Positions 38,026 to 52,500 of a stretch of 64,000 nt of DNA are shown in pieces. This DNA comes from Nomia melanderi (Eukaryota; Arthropoda; Insecta; Hymenoptera; Halictidae): positions 20,242,784 to 20,306,783 of the forward strand of contig NC_135000.1 of the NCBI RefSeq assembly GCF_051020985.1. The letters are read 5' to 3'. Below the pieces are notes generated by a model, which made no database searches, was not told the DNA's origin, and worked only from the letters and a program-made list of their open reading frames with translations. Numbering within the stretch: position 1 is the stretch's first letter; every line of letters starts with the position of its first letter. The position numbers were made by a program, and so were the translations under genes.

Positions 38026-41000
38026 CTAAGCCGTGTAGGTACGACGGACAAAGCATCGCGCGATTGTTACTCGGACCCGGTTTGTTCGCGCGAAACGCAG
38101 CAGTCGACGACATTTATCATGAACGACTCATTCCGTCTGGCGTCACGTCCCGGGCGCGGCGCTCGTATGAAAATGTAAGGATTTATGCGGATCAACGGAG
38201 CATGCGTCGGGGTCAACCTGTTTCGAAGGAAGTTTATGGCCGCGGTATCAGCGCGGCTGGTACGTTTATGAGAAGGTGCACCGGGATATCTAGATACGAC
38301 CAGGCTTCGCTGAGTTTATGGCTGATTAAAACAGTAATGACACCGAGCAAATATTGTGTTCGTTCGATTGGGTACATTCCGGTTGAAATGTTTGAACTAT
38401 TCTTCAGCGGCTGGAGCCCGGAATCGACTGATGAATGGGAACGGTCGGTTTGATGACGTTAGGGAATTATCGGTATCGATTATTGTAGACACTTATGTTA
38501 AATTGCGGGAGTGTTCACTTGATTTATGGCAGTTTACTATTCACAGTTACTCGCAGTATATATGTTTTTAGTATAAATTTTTAATTTACATTTATTCTAC
38601 GATCTAATGCCTGAAAGCGTACGCTACGTTATCTTTCAGTCGATACGCTCTGGTTTTCTATGTTTGCTATAAATTTAACCTGTCGATACGAAAAAGTGAG
38701 AGAGGCAAATCTGAAGGCTGCGTTTTATTTCCTGAAAATATTATAAAAATTTAAAGTTCATACTTTATCGTTGACTTCGAAATTGTAGTATTATTTTTAG
38801 ATGATGGTCGACTGTCGAAATTCTTCAATGTGGAGACATAAATATATGTTTTATTATATGCTGATACTTTATATATGATATTGTTTAATTAGGTAGAACC
38901 TATCGTAATTTGAAGGATTCATTTAATTTAAAGGATTGTCTGGCGATGTTCGGGTTCCCGTAGAAAGTATTGGAAATACATGATGCATGAACGCAACGGA
39001 AAACCGATAAAACTAGAAGTCCTCGAACTAGGATACGTCCTGGAAACACGAGTGACTTCGAGCAAGTAGTAAATTGTAATCGAAAGTTCATGCAGTTTCT
39101 TGGACTAACTTCATAGTTATCCTCCAAGGTATTACCCATGGCACGACACGATAGCCTCCCTACACAGCTAAGCATTCTCTTGTTTCTACCTAATTACCAA
39201 GTGTCAAGTAAGCTTCATAAAGCTCCTATTAATCTTGCTCAGTCGTGCGGTAAGTCTGAAATCCGTAATCTACGCAACACCTTTTTTTAAATGCCATGTC
39301 ATTCATCGATAGTTAACTGCAACATTAATGCATCTTCAATCATTTCAAAATTATTTTTCTTTGCTTTAATTAACACACGTTATGATCATTTTACATTCAC
39401 ATAAAATTATTTTGTTTTATTTTAATTGTATGGGACTTCTATTTATATAAATATAATTTGGAAATAAAAATATATTCAGAACCGTAAGGGCAGATGAATC
39501 TCTAAGTGGATATTACACGTCTTTGTACATTTTCTGCCAGCTTTGTCTGAACTAATTATTATTTGTTGGGATCGTATTTTCATATTTTGCGAAATTATAT
39601 ATTATATTTAATTTTCAACGTTCAATTTTCGTCGAGTCAGTTATATGTAATTCTCTGTGCTTCATTAATTATCAGACTACTCGATGGAAAGGTACGGTTG
39701 AACGGTATTCGTTTTTGTTTGAAATATTGTAATTAGGCTGAGGCTCTTATAGATATTTTGGGATGCAAGTTTTAATGAGGATAAATTAAGATTCTACTTT
39801 ATTTTATAATTAACAATCCCCTTAATACTTGTTTTGTAAAATAGTTTGTAGAACTGAAAGTTTGCACGGAAGTTCCCTTCATAATTGTCTTTGTTAAAAT
39901 TCTAAATTGATTCTCATCTTATAGGTACCGGCTCTCTGAAATATTAAATTAAACGTTAAGCTTAACAGAACTTTTCAAGCTGCAATGTTTCCATGTTCGT
40001 TTCAGTTTATTTAATTTACTTTGCCTTGTTTTATCCATTTCGCTTGTATTCCAATTAATTCTTTTCCTTTTACCTCCACTTATATGCGCGTAGTCCATTC
40101 TCTTTTCGATGTTTTTAATCTCGTTCACTTTGCATTACTTTCACATGATATCGCTTTATATATGAAAGACGTTGTTGACGTTGAATATTGTTATAACTCT
40201 TTATAAAACAGAGATCACTTTGTTTTAGGTCGTTAATCGTCATAGTTTGATTCTTTCACTGGAAAAATCCACCCGTTTAAAGCGCATTGCACAATTTTCT
40301 TGATTTTCTTCTTCAGCGATCATTTCAGCGACGATGAAAGCGCTAAATTATGAATGTTCTTGTCAACTCTGACTGTAAAAAATTAATTTATATACACGAG
40401 AAATCACAAAATATTCGTTTTCTCTCTTGATGCTTGCTTTAAGTTACAAATAAAATAAAACCTCCACTGAACAATACCAAAACTCTTTCAACGTAATCAT
40501 TCACGTTATACATTAAGTTTCATTTACTCCCATTCCCAAATCCTCACATTAACCACAATCTCAAAAACAAAAAGCATTCTCTAAAGACTACCAACACTCA
40601 CCACGTGACAAAAAATAACGATCCACCCTATTAATCACAAAAAAGAACAGAAAAAAAGATAAATTCCAATCATGAATATACACTGCTTCACCTTCCGCAT
40701 TTCTCAACGCGTACATACACCGCGCATTGCGACTCTATCATCACTTCCTCTTTATTCACCCAACAATCAATCACATTTATTCAAACAATCCATCCATCAT
40801 CAACGTTTATCCCATCGTTCATCCAAAAAAAAAAGTTCCAAACTACCCCGGAGCAATCAGATGAACCTTTCGCCGCCTCGTATACGTGTTCCACTCATCT
40901 GCACAGGGATACGCTGGTGCACACATGCCCGGCCATCTTTGTGGATGTCCATGCGCGTCGGTCCCGTCTGAAACAGACAGAATGGTAGTTTGTGGAGGCG

Positions 41001-41785
41001 CTTTAAAGTTCTCATTAAGCGATCGAGGTCTGTGGGACACTTCTGTGTCTCATTGTTTGCTTTGTTTGGTGTTTACGCCGGTGCGCCGGTGCGCCGGGGC
41101 TGCAGCCACGTTGGTAGCGGCGGCGTTAGCGTTGGCATCGAGTAACAGCCATGGAGACGTGCGGAGAGACACGTCAGGACGGTGGGAGAGGGGGGACACG
41201 GGCGGCCAAGGGAAGGAAAGGACGAGAACAGGACGGAGGGTGGCTTTCATTAAGCTCGCATTGTCTCAGCGCCGCACTATTATAGCCGAGTGAATAACTT
41301 GGAGCCATCCGGTAGTCGAAGCGAGGAAAAGCCTCTCGCTCCTTTTTTTCCCCCTTCTTCTTCGCTCTCTTCCCTCCACCTATACGCTTCTTTCCTTCTT
41401 TTTCTTATTCTGCATCTCGTCCTCTTTCTTTCCCCTCGACCAGTGACTCGTCCTCTCTCTTGGCCCGATTCGTTGCCATTTCTCTTCCTTGATTTCGGTC
41501 TCTCTTTTTCCAACCTCCAATTTATTCCGTGACCCCGGCACCCCGTGGCGACTCGTCTTCCCGCCATCTTGATCCGCGGAGTGTAATACACAGCGAGGTT
41601 CGACATTCTTGAGATAAAACCCGTGGTGGTTATGAGAGAGAGATTTGTCAGTGTTTATTAGACTTCTTTATGAGCTCGTGGCAAAGGTTGAGGTGTTACT
41701 GTGCTATTGTCTTTGCGTACTTTGACCCACAAAGTGCCGTGTAAAAGAATATTTGTCGGCGAAGGCTGTGAAAACTGGGAAAGCA
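38026..41785. other. Non-coding; GC islands at 38030-38450 and 40860-41600
   Basis: The second island has a strongly C-rich, G-poor left flank (40440-40860) and a G-rich right flank (41620-41760). Inside it a C/T tract lies at about 41340-41520. 38460-40440 is AT-rich with nothing recognised. Confidence 0.45.
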
Positions 41786-41880
41786 TAATAATGCTGTTAC
41801 TGCTACTGTTACTATTACTACTACTAATAACAATAATAATAATAATAATAACAATAATAATAATAATAATGACTATAATA
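41786..41880. repeat. Trinucleotide microsatellite (TAC/AAT)
   Basis: Imperfect CTG/TTA/CTA triplets pass into a long AAT run with AAC interruptions. The translated open frame across it is repeat-driven, not a gene. Confidence 0.85.
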
Positions 41881-43950
41881 TATATCGAAGATCGACATTT
41901 TCAAAGATAATTAAAATTAAAGATATGTATCAGCATTTATAATATTAAACAAATATCGACAGTAACCATTAAAACTGAGATTTCCACAAGCCACAGTAAC
42001 CCACCAATCAATGCTTTCATCCCGTGAAACCCAAAAAATCCGGAATACCTTTGAAAGTATTAATATCGTAGGATTTATTAAATCCGTCCTCCATTTCACG
42101 AGCAATATCCATCTTCAAACTTCCGAGCTCTCTTTCGAATCGCCTTCCATTTCCCGAAAAATAAAATTCGCTCGTGAAAAGTCGCGTCGAAAGGGTTAAC
42201 AAATCGAACGGCGGCGTGCTAGTCAACGAAACGTTCGTCCGGCGCCAGCAGCTTTGATTTCACGCAGGAAGGCGCCAACCCCTGTGTCCCGTTGCGTGCG
42301 TCGTCACCGGAACAGGGGCTGCGGAGGAAGAGGGACAGAGGGAGGGAGTTTTTAACGAGTGCCCGACGATCGTAAAATCTTCACTGTCCTCGAGCGTTCG
42401 TTAATTACTCGCGGCCTCGGGACTGTGCGGCCGAAGCTCGTTTGCTCCGGTTCCAGCAGCTATCGGTGCTACCCGTCGCGCGCGTATCTCGCCGTCGGAA
42501 TCCCTGTTACGCGGGTACACGTGTACAACTCGAACCGATCTCTGGATACGAGGCGGATTCTGTCGAGGTCGGTCGTTAATGACGCGGAAGGAGCGCGCCG
42601 TTGCGTTGGGTACACGACGAGGAAGGGATGGCTCGTCGTCCGTCAGAGCCGTAGTTCCGTTTGCCCGATTAGTAGGTTTGATGTCCGTGGCTCTCGCCGT
42701 CCCCGTTTCCAGCACACTAACACCCCGTCTCTCGATTATTACAGAATCATAGCGAATTGATCGTTGTTTTCATCTTTCTATCGGCCTTTCCATTGTTTTC
42801 TTGGGGTCATTCCTCATTTTCACGTTCCTTTCTTTCTTCTTGTTTAGCTCTCATCTTCGTTGAATTATTTATTTTTAACCTTTCCTGTTGCTCACTTTTT
42901 AATTGTTCTTTATTTTGGTTGGTTTGAATTTTTACTTGTTTTTACCTTTCCTTTTCTGTTTTTGGTTTTCTTTGAATTACTCATTGTTTCCACCTTCTTT
43001 CCCTCCTATCTTTAATTTACCTAAGAATTTTTCTTTAGTTATAATAACTTTGAAAATCGTTGCATCGTGTTACCTAAAGAATACTTGTTAATTCATCGTT
43101 ACAATTAACGTCGCTGTTAAAAGTTCTATTAAGAAGTAGAAGACTGTTAATTATTAATTTTGAAGACCATTCAATAACCGCCAGTAGGTGAAGTATTAAA
43201 ATGAAATAAAAGAACGCATATCTTTTATCTTCTACGTTTAAATTGAATAAATACCGTGTTCTTTGTTTCGTTTTTTTATTTCTTCTAACACGAAGCAGTT
43301 TAAAACCGTTGAACACCATTGTTGTTCCGGCGAATGGGTAATTGGGGGTTGGGTAAACGAGTTTGGCTGAGAAGTAACGGTTAACAATGCGGATGACGAT
43401 TACGCGTCTGGAAACGGTTACGCCAACTCCGCCCGGTATGTAAACGGAGAAATTTTTAACTTGGCCGTACTCGTCGGGCCGATTATTCGTATCACGTTTT
43501 GTTCGTTTTCTGCTTTCTGGTTTCGGCATTACTGTGGGTTTTGTAAATAAAAGATATCGTGCGGCACAATTGTTTTGGTGTATCGAGGATGAAAGAGAAC
43601 TTCACAGCTTTTCTCTCTTTTCCATTTCGCTGACATGTGCGATAATACAATTTTGGTACAATTCCTGCAATAATCATTATTTTCTCTAACGACTGAAAAT
43701 GTTATTTATTCAGAATGTTTTCGAAATAAAAGGAAACAGAGTACAACCATTGTGTATATCGTTAATTCCAGAGAAAAATCTAGAATATTTTGTGACACTG
43801 GAACTGAAACTGCATTGCAAAAGGAATGAAAAAAGAAATATTATTAATGCTTTTATTCATGTGACATTGTTTTCTTTGATTTATTTTATAATTAGTTACA
43901 TAGTAAGATTCTATACCCAACGACTATCAGTACTGGTGTTGTCACGGATA
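41881..43950. other. Non-coding; GC island at 42190-42720
   Basis: An orphan GAAAGGGTTAA MITE-like end lies at 42189-42199. The island has open frames on both strands without recognisable domains; a T-rich right flank follows (42720-43060). Nothing else is supported. Confidence 0.4.
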
Positions 43951-44264
43951 CACCTGACTCTCGATTTATGCGAAAATCCGTTCCACGTGGGTTCGTTTTA
44001 TACGAAAATCGCGTAAATGCAGCCTGACGGTACAAGAGAAAACAAAATATTGAAGAGAAAAGCCGGTGTAAGTTTTAGAAATACATATTTATTTCACATA
44101 CGAAAGAAATAATAGTAATGACATTTTATAAAACAAAAATATATTTTATTCGCTGTTATTAAATTCGGATCGCGCGTAAAAACTATCGCGTAAATAGTGT
44201 TCCAATTTACCACGTAAAAAAGAGGCTCGCGCGGAAAAAGTCCGCGTAAATCGAGGGTCAGATG
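43951..44264. mobile_element. pogo/Tigger-like MITE, 314 bp, TA target site
   Basis: The left end CACCTGACTCTCGATTTATG and the reverse-complemented right end CATCTGACCCTCGATTTACG match at 17 of 20, with TA on both sides (43949-43950 and 44265-44266). Subterminal CGCGTAAAT/CGAAAATC motifs recur inside both ends. The end sequence style resembles pogo/Tigger elements. No transposase frame. Confidence 0.8.
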
Positions 44265-44266
44265 TA

Positions 44267-46314
44267 ATTCTTAAACTTTATTTTTCAATCTAACAGCCAC
44301 GAAGCTGATTGAATTTCTTCACATGTCATTCGTAAGTTAGAACGACTGACACCGCCGTGTCCGAAACGGCGAATCGACGCGGATGTAAAGGTTATTCCAA
44401 AGCCCGGCTCGAGTGCTTCGGACACTTCGGTTTGTACTAAAACTTGTTTCTATAGGGAACACATTTCAAATCCTCTTCCCCCGGCTTATGTTCGGGGCTG
44501 CCTAACAACAGAATTCCGCGATGCTACATTATTATGCAATTTGCGTTAAGGCTGTAAGCCTCGGCCTTACAACGCGGCCCAGAACTACTATACACACTTT
44601 GACAAACAATATGACAACGGTGTATGAATATTGAAATTCCGGGTAATCCGTATTTTTTGGCGCCTCGCGCGCGCCGTCGATGAAATACGCATAAAGTCCA
44701 CGCGAAAAGAAAACAAACGGAAAAAAGGAAATTTATGCGGACTTCTTTCATTTAGTTCCGCGGTGCAAAGCGTACCGATTCCATAATAAATTCGATAAAT
44801 ACCCTTTCTCACACACGGATATCGTACCGGTTCGATAGAAAAAAGAACAACATCCCGTAGCGCATAATATCCGTGTGATCAAATATAGTGAAATAAAATA
44901 CGAGGTACAATTCTCATAGGAATTATTTCATCGGAATCAAAGAAAAATATATCCCATCTATTACACGATTTATCGAAGTAAAAATAACATCGAATTTTAA
45001 TTAAATCTTGTCGATGTTCCTTTTTTCCCCTGCGCGCTTTACACGTCTCCAATTATCGCGTTCGCGTTGTTTGATTGAATTTCGAGATTATTACAAAGAA
45101 TATTTCTTATAACGCGATCTGTCCCGTCTTTTTTTTGCCCCCCTCCTCTTTTCCCCTCGTTGCAGCAGAGAGCCCGTCTATTCCGCGGGTATCTTGTTCC
45201 GTTATCAAGTTCCCATATAAAATAATATTAACCGATCCCGCGCGCGGCTACCGAAACGTCTTGTTATCTATCCAATTACGCACCTCGTTCCTCTGTCAGC
45301 GAATTCGCAACTCTCTCGGAACTCGTCGCTCATGCTACCGAGTTTCCCGTTTTGTTCCTCCCCCCGCCGCCGTGTTATCACAGTCCGCAACGTGTACGGA
45401 TTTGCGCGAGGAAAGGCAAGAGCCCCGCCCGTGCAATTTTTCGAACGTACTCGCGCGTTTCCTCGCAGCGTGACTGGATAGTGACTGAAACCTTTCAGGC
45501 GAGAACGACTCTTCCGCCATTCGTGTCCGCAAGTAAACGGCTCCACCACTTCGAAGTGACTTTACTGTGACACATGATTCCATGCCATTACGGGAACCAG
45601 GGGAATTCTTTATTATTGTAACGCATGAATAGACTAATCTTTTTTATTGTCTTCTTTTGAAAAGAATATTTATCGTGCGCATTGCAGTCGGTATTAGTTT
45701 TTCTATTGGGTTTTGCGAGGAAATATAATTGCGACAGGGTTATTATTCTATGCGAGATCGTTTGTTGAAGAGATTTTTGTAGATTTTTTTATTGAAGGAA
45801 ATATGAAGGTAAATGCCAAAGTTTCTAGATCGTTGAATGTAATTATTATGGACCTTTTAATAGCGATTAAAGGTTATAGTGATATTTCGAAGACATTAAT
45901 GTGAAACGATTGGAATGTGTACTAACTGTATGAAGATGGTGTAACTTTAAAATGTCAATATCGCTCGTATCTCATAAATACTTAGAAAATGCAATCTCTT
46001 ATAGAAATTTGATTAATCTTCCATTCTACTTGTGACTAAATAAAATTTTCAACGAAAGGTGCAAGGTACCAATTAATTCACAGGAAGGAATAATTCAAAT
46101 ATTATTGTTTGAATCTATTTTATTCGCGTCAGTCTGGTACGATGGATTTGCAGCAAGGAAAGTATATTTTTGACGCACCGAGAGCTGTTCGGTTTTCCAT
46201 TTTTCCGGAAATGGAATACATAGCTAATGTTCTTATCATCGGCCGGCCCCGATGCAATCGACACAGTCATCGATACCGTTGGCGTTGACAGTAATTGCTT
46301 AATACCTGTTTCAG
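44267..46314. other. Sequence upstream of the first IgSF exon, probably intron
   Basis: GC-rich patches lie at about 44330-44850 and 45010-45570; the latter has a G/T-rich right flank. Because the exon at 46315 is internal (acceptor at 46314, phase 1), the sequence immediately upstream must be intron. Where the preceding exon lies is not visible. Confidence 0.5.
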
Positions 46315-46437
46315 ATACTCCGTCGTTCGTGATAACGCGTTTACCTGGTTTTGGAATTCCGATCGTCGAGGGGATGTCCGTCAGCCTGAAATGCGAGATA
46401 GACAGCAATCCGGCCAGCACGCCGATCTGGCAGCGTG
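46315..46437 (+). CDS. Internal exon 1: N-terminal half of an immunoglobulin domain, IgSF adhesion/receptor protein (partial)
   Basis: This exon is bounded by a TTTCAG acceptor ending at 46314 and a GTAAGT donor starting at 46438. It is 123 nt and phase 1 on both sides, so its first two bases finish a codon begun upstream and its last G starts the next codon. It reads about TPSFVITRLPGFGIPIVEGM, then SVSLKCEIDSNPASTPIWQR. The pattern is typical of a C2/I-set Ig domain: A-strand and EG turn, B-strand VSLKC with the first disulfide Cys, then the C-strand Trp in PIWQR. The frame continues into the exon at 61445, where the split codon becomes GAC (Asp). Members of this superfamily are usually secreted or membrane-bound adhesion proteins acting outside the cell. 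I do not recognise the orthologue; echinoid-, nephrin-, turtle- or hemicentin-type proteins are possible. An in-frame ATG lies upstream at 46227 but is intronic and not a start. Confidence 0.85.
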
Positions 46438-46500
46438 GTAAGTGACAACAATGACGCCTGATTCGATGTTTCGTTCCCATCTGAATCGTGAAAAATATTT

Positions 46501-46520
46501 CGCGGCGCGGCGCGGCGTGG
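46501..46520. repeat. CGCGG pentanucleotide repeat
   Basis: Four CGCGG-like units lie about 60 bases downstream of the exon donor, continuing into GC-rich sequence. Confidence 0.6.
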
Positions 46521-49500
46521 CGCGTCGCTCCGCACGGAACGCGAGAGGGAAAAAAAGAGCCCGTGGTCCCATTTGAAACACAGAAAATCGTAAAATATTT
46601 CATACGCAACCGATATTTCACTCGATACCGCTCGTACCAAATACGTTCTTAAAATGCCATCGGAAATTCTGCGTTCAGATACATTTGACGATTTTCCACG
46701 CTGCGGAAGACACTCTAAAATTTTTGACAATATTTAATCTATAGTTTTGTTTGTCATTTATGAAGGAAATTTGATGGCGATCGTCGCTGCGCTTGGCAAC
46801 GCGTATCGTTGTGTATTACACAGAGAAACAAATATTATAACATTTCATATCATAAATACCGTACATTTTTTTGGTAATAATGAAACGAGAACGATCATTT
46901 TTCAATATTATGTTTAATATTCAGTATATTAGAAACGTAGATGTCACGTGACGTATTCCAAAGGAAATAGATATATTACTAATTTTATTCGCTTCTAAAT
47001 ACCTTATAAATATTAAAAGGCAAACATAAAATTTATTTAACCCTACGAATTAAAGTTCATTTCTATTAAGATAAAAAAAAATCACCGTCACTCAATTTCC
47101 ACTTTCCTCTAAGATCTAATAACGTTTATCGTCTTCCAAATAACACCGAACACCCGATGAAAACTACATTCCAATTTCCAACGCAAAAATAAAAAAATAA
47201 GAAACTCGAGGGCGTTTACACTCGAGCCAGACCTTCCTTCTTAATTTTCTTCCTCCCTTTGATTCCGGCTATCTTAATATTAATTTCCGGTCTATTACTC
47301 CCCCCATAACTTCCAGTCGTCAGCAAACAAAACGATAAATCCGCGTAATCATATTACTTCGCGCCGGTAATAGATAGAGGAGCGCCAACGCCACTGGCCC
47401 GCTCGGAACAATAAATAATCGACTCTGCCCCACGTCGAAGATAAGAACGCGCGGCAGATATTATCTTACGCTGTCGAACAGACGGAGAGTACCCTTCTCG
47501 CTAATCCGGGGTTCCAAATGCTTCGTCAAGATTAAAATTCTGCGCCCTTCTTCCCTCCGCCAACATTTTTTCCCCCTATCGGAATCAATGAAACTTCGTC
47601 GAGATTTTGCTTTCGTTGCGTTTCGCCGACTTATCCCCCGATAATTGAAAATCTCCTTGCACACAAACGTCGTTGCCTCGAATTCACGTTTTTCCCCCTC
47701 TCCGCCCACACGCCACGGTGTAATCGATATCGCGACGTTGAAGTGGTCTGTGCAACGATGCGTTTCCTCGTTAAAGAATTAACTTTGCGATAAAAGAAAA
47801 TAATGGAAAACAGGGTTCCAGGGATTTAAAAATATTTTATTTCCTCTTTATATCCACGCCCTTGAATCACAGATTAAATCCTTTTAGCGCTACGAAACAG
47901 TCTTGACATTTTATTTCACTGTTCTACGGTGTATTTGTTAATAAATTCATGATTATGTTATTTTATAGTGGAGTCTGAATATTTCTCAAATTTTTGCCTC
48001 TTAATTGCTAGAGGTTTTCTTTATAATTTTGAACTAAAAAATATTGAAAATTGTTATTTATCACTGAAAAGATGTTAGGTAAATAATAAAATATATTTTC
48101 TGTGTGTTATATACTTATAACGTGACTTATGTAATATTTATCTGATAATATTAGTATTTCTTATCTAGTGTATTATTGACGAGGACAGTCAGGAGGATAA
48201 TAAAAATGCAATGTTAAAATATTGATTAATCATTTCTTAAATTTTGTGAATATATTAGTAATAGGATGAATCATGATATTAGTGGAATTAATTGGTGATA
48301 AATCGAGTTCTAATATCGCGAACGTTTCGCTCTGCAAAGGATTGAACGAATAACTTGTACGACGATCGGGCACAAAGCAGATTGATTCGGGAAATTTCTG
48401 GTGAAGGATTTAATGAATACTGTAAATGGTAAAGTTCGAGTGACCGTCTCTTAAATGCCATTCGAAGGAGAGGACAGGAACAAAGAAATTATTGCTGGCC
48501 GACTGGATTCATTAGCGGTCTCTTGTTCTTTGTCAAACTCGGCGACAGTAGTCTGGCCGGCGGCTTGATAAATATTTAAAGCTTCCCTATAATTTTACTC
48601 CCTCCCTTTTTCCATCTTTCCGCGCCTTTGAGTCTCCTCGTGGATCCTTGAATTCGAATGCAATCCTGAGCAACGGGTTCCTCGCTCGAGGCACATCTCT
48701 AACGAACACCAAAATATTGCCACTCGCGGAATTAACTGCAACATCTTGTTATTACTGTACCTAGGATCTTGTGATTGTACTTTGTGGAATGATCTATAAC
48801 TTGAGAGAATTCATGTTTTAAATTATCAAACACTGCCCTACGTTCGATAAACTCTGTCGAAGGGTATTATAATTTTCCAGCACTTCACTTAGTGGAAGTT
48901 GTTTGATAATCTCTGAAAAAATAATAATTGAAAGTTTAGAATTTAATTACGTGCCAATTAAATGATTTTTTCGTGATAAACGTGTAGAAACATCTGAAAC
49001 GAATGAAATGAATGCATGGTGAAAACTTTGAATTTTATTTAATATGTGTAAACAGATATTCTTTGATTCATATTAGTTAAGGGATTGTTATTAGTAAGTA
49101 TTAAAATTGATAATTAGCTGTGAAATGTGCAATTCCAAATAGTAGTTTCGATTCACTTTACGATCTGATTAGATGATCGTAAATCGAAATTAGGCTGCTA
49201 TTTCAACATGATTACTCTCGCGGCTATTCTAAACTGTCATGCAGACAATACATATTGCTCTAGATACAAGACAGTTCCGGATTCAACAAAGGCTCAATAG
49301 TCGATAAAACGTAATCGACCATCCAGAGGATTTCCGGTTCGCGTTGGTGTAACCTTGTCCGGGGAGCGACATTAACCCAGATTCAGCGTTATGTGTCCCG
49401 CGACCCCTATGTCTGTGCAGACCGTACGAAATGTTCATGCGAGTACATTGTCCACCATAAGTATTAGAACGCCCACGACAGCAGGTGCAAACAAGTACTA

Positions 49501-52500
49501 AAAATGAATTACATGTTCCTTAGTGAACCTTGTAATTCAATATTTCTTGAAAAGGAGGAAAGATAAAACGAAATTCACTGTAAAGCTTTTTTCTGTGTTT
49601 TTGTAGAAGGAAATTTTAAACATTTTTCCAATAAATCTTCATATATAACATTCAAAATAATTATTAATATATCTCGAATTATATATTTCATTTAGTCAGT
49701 ATAAGAGCTTCTATATTGTTAAGAGTTACAGCTCTTTTAACAGCATTACTCTTCCAATACATAAAAACCAATTTCCAAGAATTCCAAACGCAACTAATAT
49801 CTTCACAAAATTCATACTTCTCTCATACCACCAGAAAATCCTCAATAAGGAACAACAATTTTTATAACTCTTTTTCTAAGTAACGTGAAAACTTCAATTC
49901 AATTAATCCAATCTAACTCCAATTATTCCTTCCAGCTACCTGATACGTAACTGATTCTTATACATTCTTATACATCTCATCGTCAAACCAACACAAAAGT
50001 TTCCACTTCCATATGACAGCTCACTTTCAACTCCTCATAAAGCAGACATTCAGCTTGAACGTTATTTAAACTTCGTCTAAAAACCTTAAATAATTTCTAG
50101 ACAATTCCTGAGCGTTTCTGTTCTCTCGATAATAGCGCCAGCATTTATAGCGCGGAGTGTACATGTAGCTTCACGTAATGGCCGCACGGCGAGCTGTTAC
50201 GCGTCCTGTCCGGGGAATTAACGTTTGTTTTAATGGACGTACTTTTCGGCGGCCAAGTCGGCGTGTAACGGTGCTCGAGGTCCCGGCCACGGCAGATTCA
50301 TTCTCTCCTGAGTGTGATGCGCGCGTCCCGTGTAACGTGTTAGGGCTTGATTCGCGCTACGAACGGCGCCGACGATAACGATTCGGCCGGACCGCGTGAT
50401 TTGCAACTTGATTGCTCGATTCTGAAACGCCCGGGCCTCGATAGCGAACGAGACGCTCGATACGAACGCCGCTGACGGGTTTTCGATTTCCTTTCCGATG
50501 TAACGAGTTGCCGGGAAACGCGAAAAATAGTCGAAAAGAGAGGCAGGGAAACATGCATACACGAAGGAAGACAGGGAAAGAGGAAATTAGAGAGAAAGTT
50601 GGAACGTTGCATTGTGAATCGATGAAATGATACAAAAATATTATAGAGAAATATTTACTAGATATACTTTTGTGGTGTAATCTTGTACAGGATGTTTGTT
50701 AAGTTATTTTAATTAATTTGGTGAGTGTGTACGTAAAAATAAATTAGAAGTATGAAATATTTTAGTGTGATGTTTTATTGCTGAGATAATTAAATTTGAT
50801 ATTTTGTTGGTTGCAATCAATTATTAAAATGGATACGATTTTAACATGCCTGTTCGCGATGTATCATTTCTACTACTTGTGAAAACTTCATGTAAGATAC
50901 AAAAGACTGTTATTTATAATTGTAAGTACTCTAGTGAACTGAGAAGTGAGCTATTTGAAATAACATTTCGATTCTATGTTTTCGGCGAAGGAATTTAGAA
51001 ATGCGGCAAGGTTCGTTTTATTTGGAGTATTATCAATTTCAAATAATATATGATTTCAATATTTCTATATTCTAAAGGAAATAACCAAGAAGATAATACA
51101 GACGAAGAGTTTCACTTTAGAAAACTTTTCTGCTTTAAACAAAACATTTTCTTCAAAAATCAAGTCATTCATTCTGGAACCACATAGTATTATTTCAGGA
51201 AAAAACAGGTGTTCTCGTGAAGCTTGACACAACCGAAAGTAGATTAAACTTCAAAAAAATCCTTTTATGCTACAAAAATATTAATACATACATTCAATGG
51301 TACCAAGGAAATCTATCGCAATTTCAATCACGATAAATGAAACAACTTTTTCACATTCAAAACAAACGCAGTATCTCTCGTGAAAAATTAAAAAATACAA
51401 AAACACCTACAGAACTAAAAAAAATCTATATTCAAGATACATCCACTTCCAACATTCCCCGAATCCCACAGAATCATTCCCAAATTAACTGCAAACATCG
51501 ATAACCAACCTCGAAAGCTAATATCCGTTCATTTCCCAAAAACCCATTCGACGTTCATCCTCGAAGTTGTTTCCCAACAATTTTCCAGCACTTACCAGAC
51601 GCCGAACCGGTCGGTGCGCAGCGTTCGGATAGTTGAATTCTTCTACCGGCCAGAAAACTCGATACCGTTCCGCTTCTCGAACCGAACTGGCAGTAACAGT
51701 TACCGAACTCTTACCTCGGGATCGAAGTACTGCTACACCTTCCGCCGCGATCTACAATCAACGAGCAAGGATTTATCAGTTCTGTTGCAGCGGCAGGTAC
51801 ACAGTGGCTAATAAAAGTTCGAGGTGGTATAATTTCCTTTATTCTTCGTCAATCAGAGTAATTCGTGCTTTTCGGTGGAGAAAGATGGCGTGTGGGTGGG
51901 TGGGAAAAGGAGGGGGGGAACGAGGCGAGGATTTTCAGGCTCGCGGAAACCCTCGGGGACCACTTTCTTGATTAGACCGGGCGCGGTTTAAGCGGAGCGA
52001 GGCCATTACATTCGTTAAACGCATCGGCTGCCCTGGCGAACTTTTTACGGGGCCACGGTTTTTTCGAATCCGTCGGTGTTCGACCGTGTCTCTTACCAGC
52101 TGAAAGTATCCATTAAAGTTACGATAGAGCCGGTTCTTGATCCCGCTGCAAGCTTCCATACAGCGGACATAATAAAAGTGATGTACAGGGTGTTTGGGAA
52201 AGAAGTAGCTCGAACTTTCGAAGTTCGCTTCGCGAGGAAGGTGTTCGGTATCTTATGTTCGAACGACAAGTAGTTGGCGTAGATCTGCCTTTTTTTGGAA
52301 GAGGGTTTGAGAACACTTTTGGGAGAGTTTTCGAAGAAAAACGTTTTGTTATTTAATAATTTAAGAGTCTTTTTTATTGTTGTCTTACATAAGCAACCTT
52401 AAAGTAAAATATTTGTGGTTTCATTAAAACTAGGTTGGTGTTTTATTATTACTAACAGACGTAATTTATAAGGAAATTTCCAAGTGTATTCCGGCGTGTA

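Noticed and set aside
41701..41910. Leu/Ile-run frame
   Set aside because: Translation of the TAC/AAT microsatellite.
46115..46621. 168-codon minus-strand frame over the first Ig exon, and related minus frames
   Set aside because: Shadow of the real plus-strand exon, whose splice sites and Ig pattern are clear.
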